This document shows positions 18,960-19,533 of a DNA stretch of 19,533 nt, one piece after another. Under the pieces are notes generated by a model, which worked only from the letters and a program-made list of their open reading frames with translations, was not told the DNA's origin and ran no database searches. The translations under genes were made by a program, and so were the position numbers. This DNA comes from Prevotellaceae bacterium. GTDB lineage: Bacteria; Bacteroidota; Bacteroidia; Bacteroidales; UBA932. The DNA lies in the NCBI GenBank assembly GCA_031289385.1, contig JAITPP010000099.1, positions 1 through 19,533 of the forward strand, given 5' to 3'. The stretch's first letter is position 1. Each line of letters begins with the position of its first letter.

Positions 18960-19533
18960 ATGAAAACACCAATAACCTACTGGGGCGGCAAACAACAACT
19001 AACTGCTAAAATATTATCATTAATGCCGCCGCACGAGCGATATAATGAGCCGTTTTTTGGCGGCGGCGCAATATTTTTGCAAAACAACCCGCTGAAATAG
19101 AATTTATCAACGACATAAATGGCGAAATGGTAAATTTTTATCGCATTTTAAAGCGAAAATTTGGTAAATTAAAGGATGAAGTTGATTGCACTCTGCACAG
19201 CGAGTTTCAGCACAACCAAGCACGTGAAATTTACGCAAATCCGTTAAATCATAACGACGTGTTGCGTGCATGGGCGGTGTGGATGCTCAGCCATCAATCT
19301 ATTTATTCAATTCTTACAAACGGCTGGTCGGTAAGTATCGACAAAAACAAAGCAAATCAAGTGCAATGGAGCAAAGAAGCGTTTACGATTGCCTACGCTC
19401 GCCGACTTGAACGCACAAGCATATTTTGCCGCGATGCAATAGCAGTCATAAAATCAACCGACACGCCGACAACGTTCCATTATGTTGATCCACCATATTA
19501 CAACGCCGATATGGGGCATTACGGCGGTTACAC
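18960..19533 (+). pseudogene. DNA adenine methylase (Dam/D12 class), frameshifted and cut by window end
   Basis: From the ATG at 18960 the frame reads KTPITYWGGKQQLTAKIL, then YNEPFFGGGAIFLQNNP, the SAM-binding motif of D12-class N6-adenine methyltransferases, and meets TAG at 19098. The family continues without break in the -1 frame from 19091: AEIEFINDINGEMVNFYR, SHQSIYSILTNGW, and HYVDPPYYNADMGHYGGY with the catalytic DPPY, up to the window edge. One missing base beside the CCC at 19088-19090 explains it. It would methylate adenine in phage DNA to escape restriction. Either a true disabling mutation, a sequencing error, or less likely a programmed shift (reading CCC-GCT after a -1 slip). 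Family certain, state of the gene open. Confidence 0.85.

Overview
The window is most of the structural region of a tailed temperate phage or prophage of a Bacteroidota (Bacteroidales-type) host. The host call rests on several promoter-like motifs of the TAnnTTTG type typical of that phylum, on A-rich leaders instead of clear Shine-Dalgarno sites, on AT-rich DNA, and on protein families (DUF935 portal, MuF head protein, TP901-type tape measure, M15 peptidase) usual in Bacteroidales prophages. No integrase, transposase, repressor or replication gene is inside the window, so integration mode and att sites cannot be read.

Layout. 1-184: a terminator and a candidate small RNA. 185-5253 (minus strand): the packaging/portal operon, in transcription order terminase small subunit, terminase large subunit, gp36-like protein, DUF935 portal, MuF minor head protein with a nuclease-like C-terminal extension. 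5254-5380: a divergent control region with a perfect 13-bp inverted repeat. 5381-7624 (plus): prohead protease/scaffold, an Ala-rich coiled-coil protein, major capsid protein. 7689-9093: one exported small protein, then three start/stop-overlapping membrane proteins; the last has a lipobox and a C-terminal membrane helix, as in unimolecular spanins. 9236-18215: siphovirus-type tail genes: tail tube, tail assembly chaperone with a -1 frameshift site, 979-residue tape measure, tail-tip protein, and three putative adsorption proteins including a collagen-like fibre. Between chaperone and tape measure a small membrane protein gene lies on the opposite strand with its own consensus promoter (a moron). 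18217-18960: terminator, candidate antisense RNA, M15 lysis peptidase and a strongly structured intergenic region. 18960-end: a frameshifted DNA adenine methylase cut by the window edge.

Working together: terminase packages DNA through the portal into a protease-matured HK97-fold capsid. MuF and its C-terminal domain could be carried in the particle and delivered. The tail genes build a long non-contractile tail with a collagen-like fibre, and the membrane cassette with the M15 peptidase would lyse the cell.

The most interesting points are the MuF-nuclease fusion with a hairpin over its start, the reverse-strand moron with a TTTG-N19-TATATTTG promoter, the candidate u-spanin cassette, the cargo gene between 24-nt direct repeats, and a striking set of short tandem repeats that fill the gaps between genes in a fixed order relative to the downstream start codon, with one relative inside a coding sequence.
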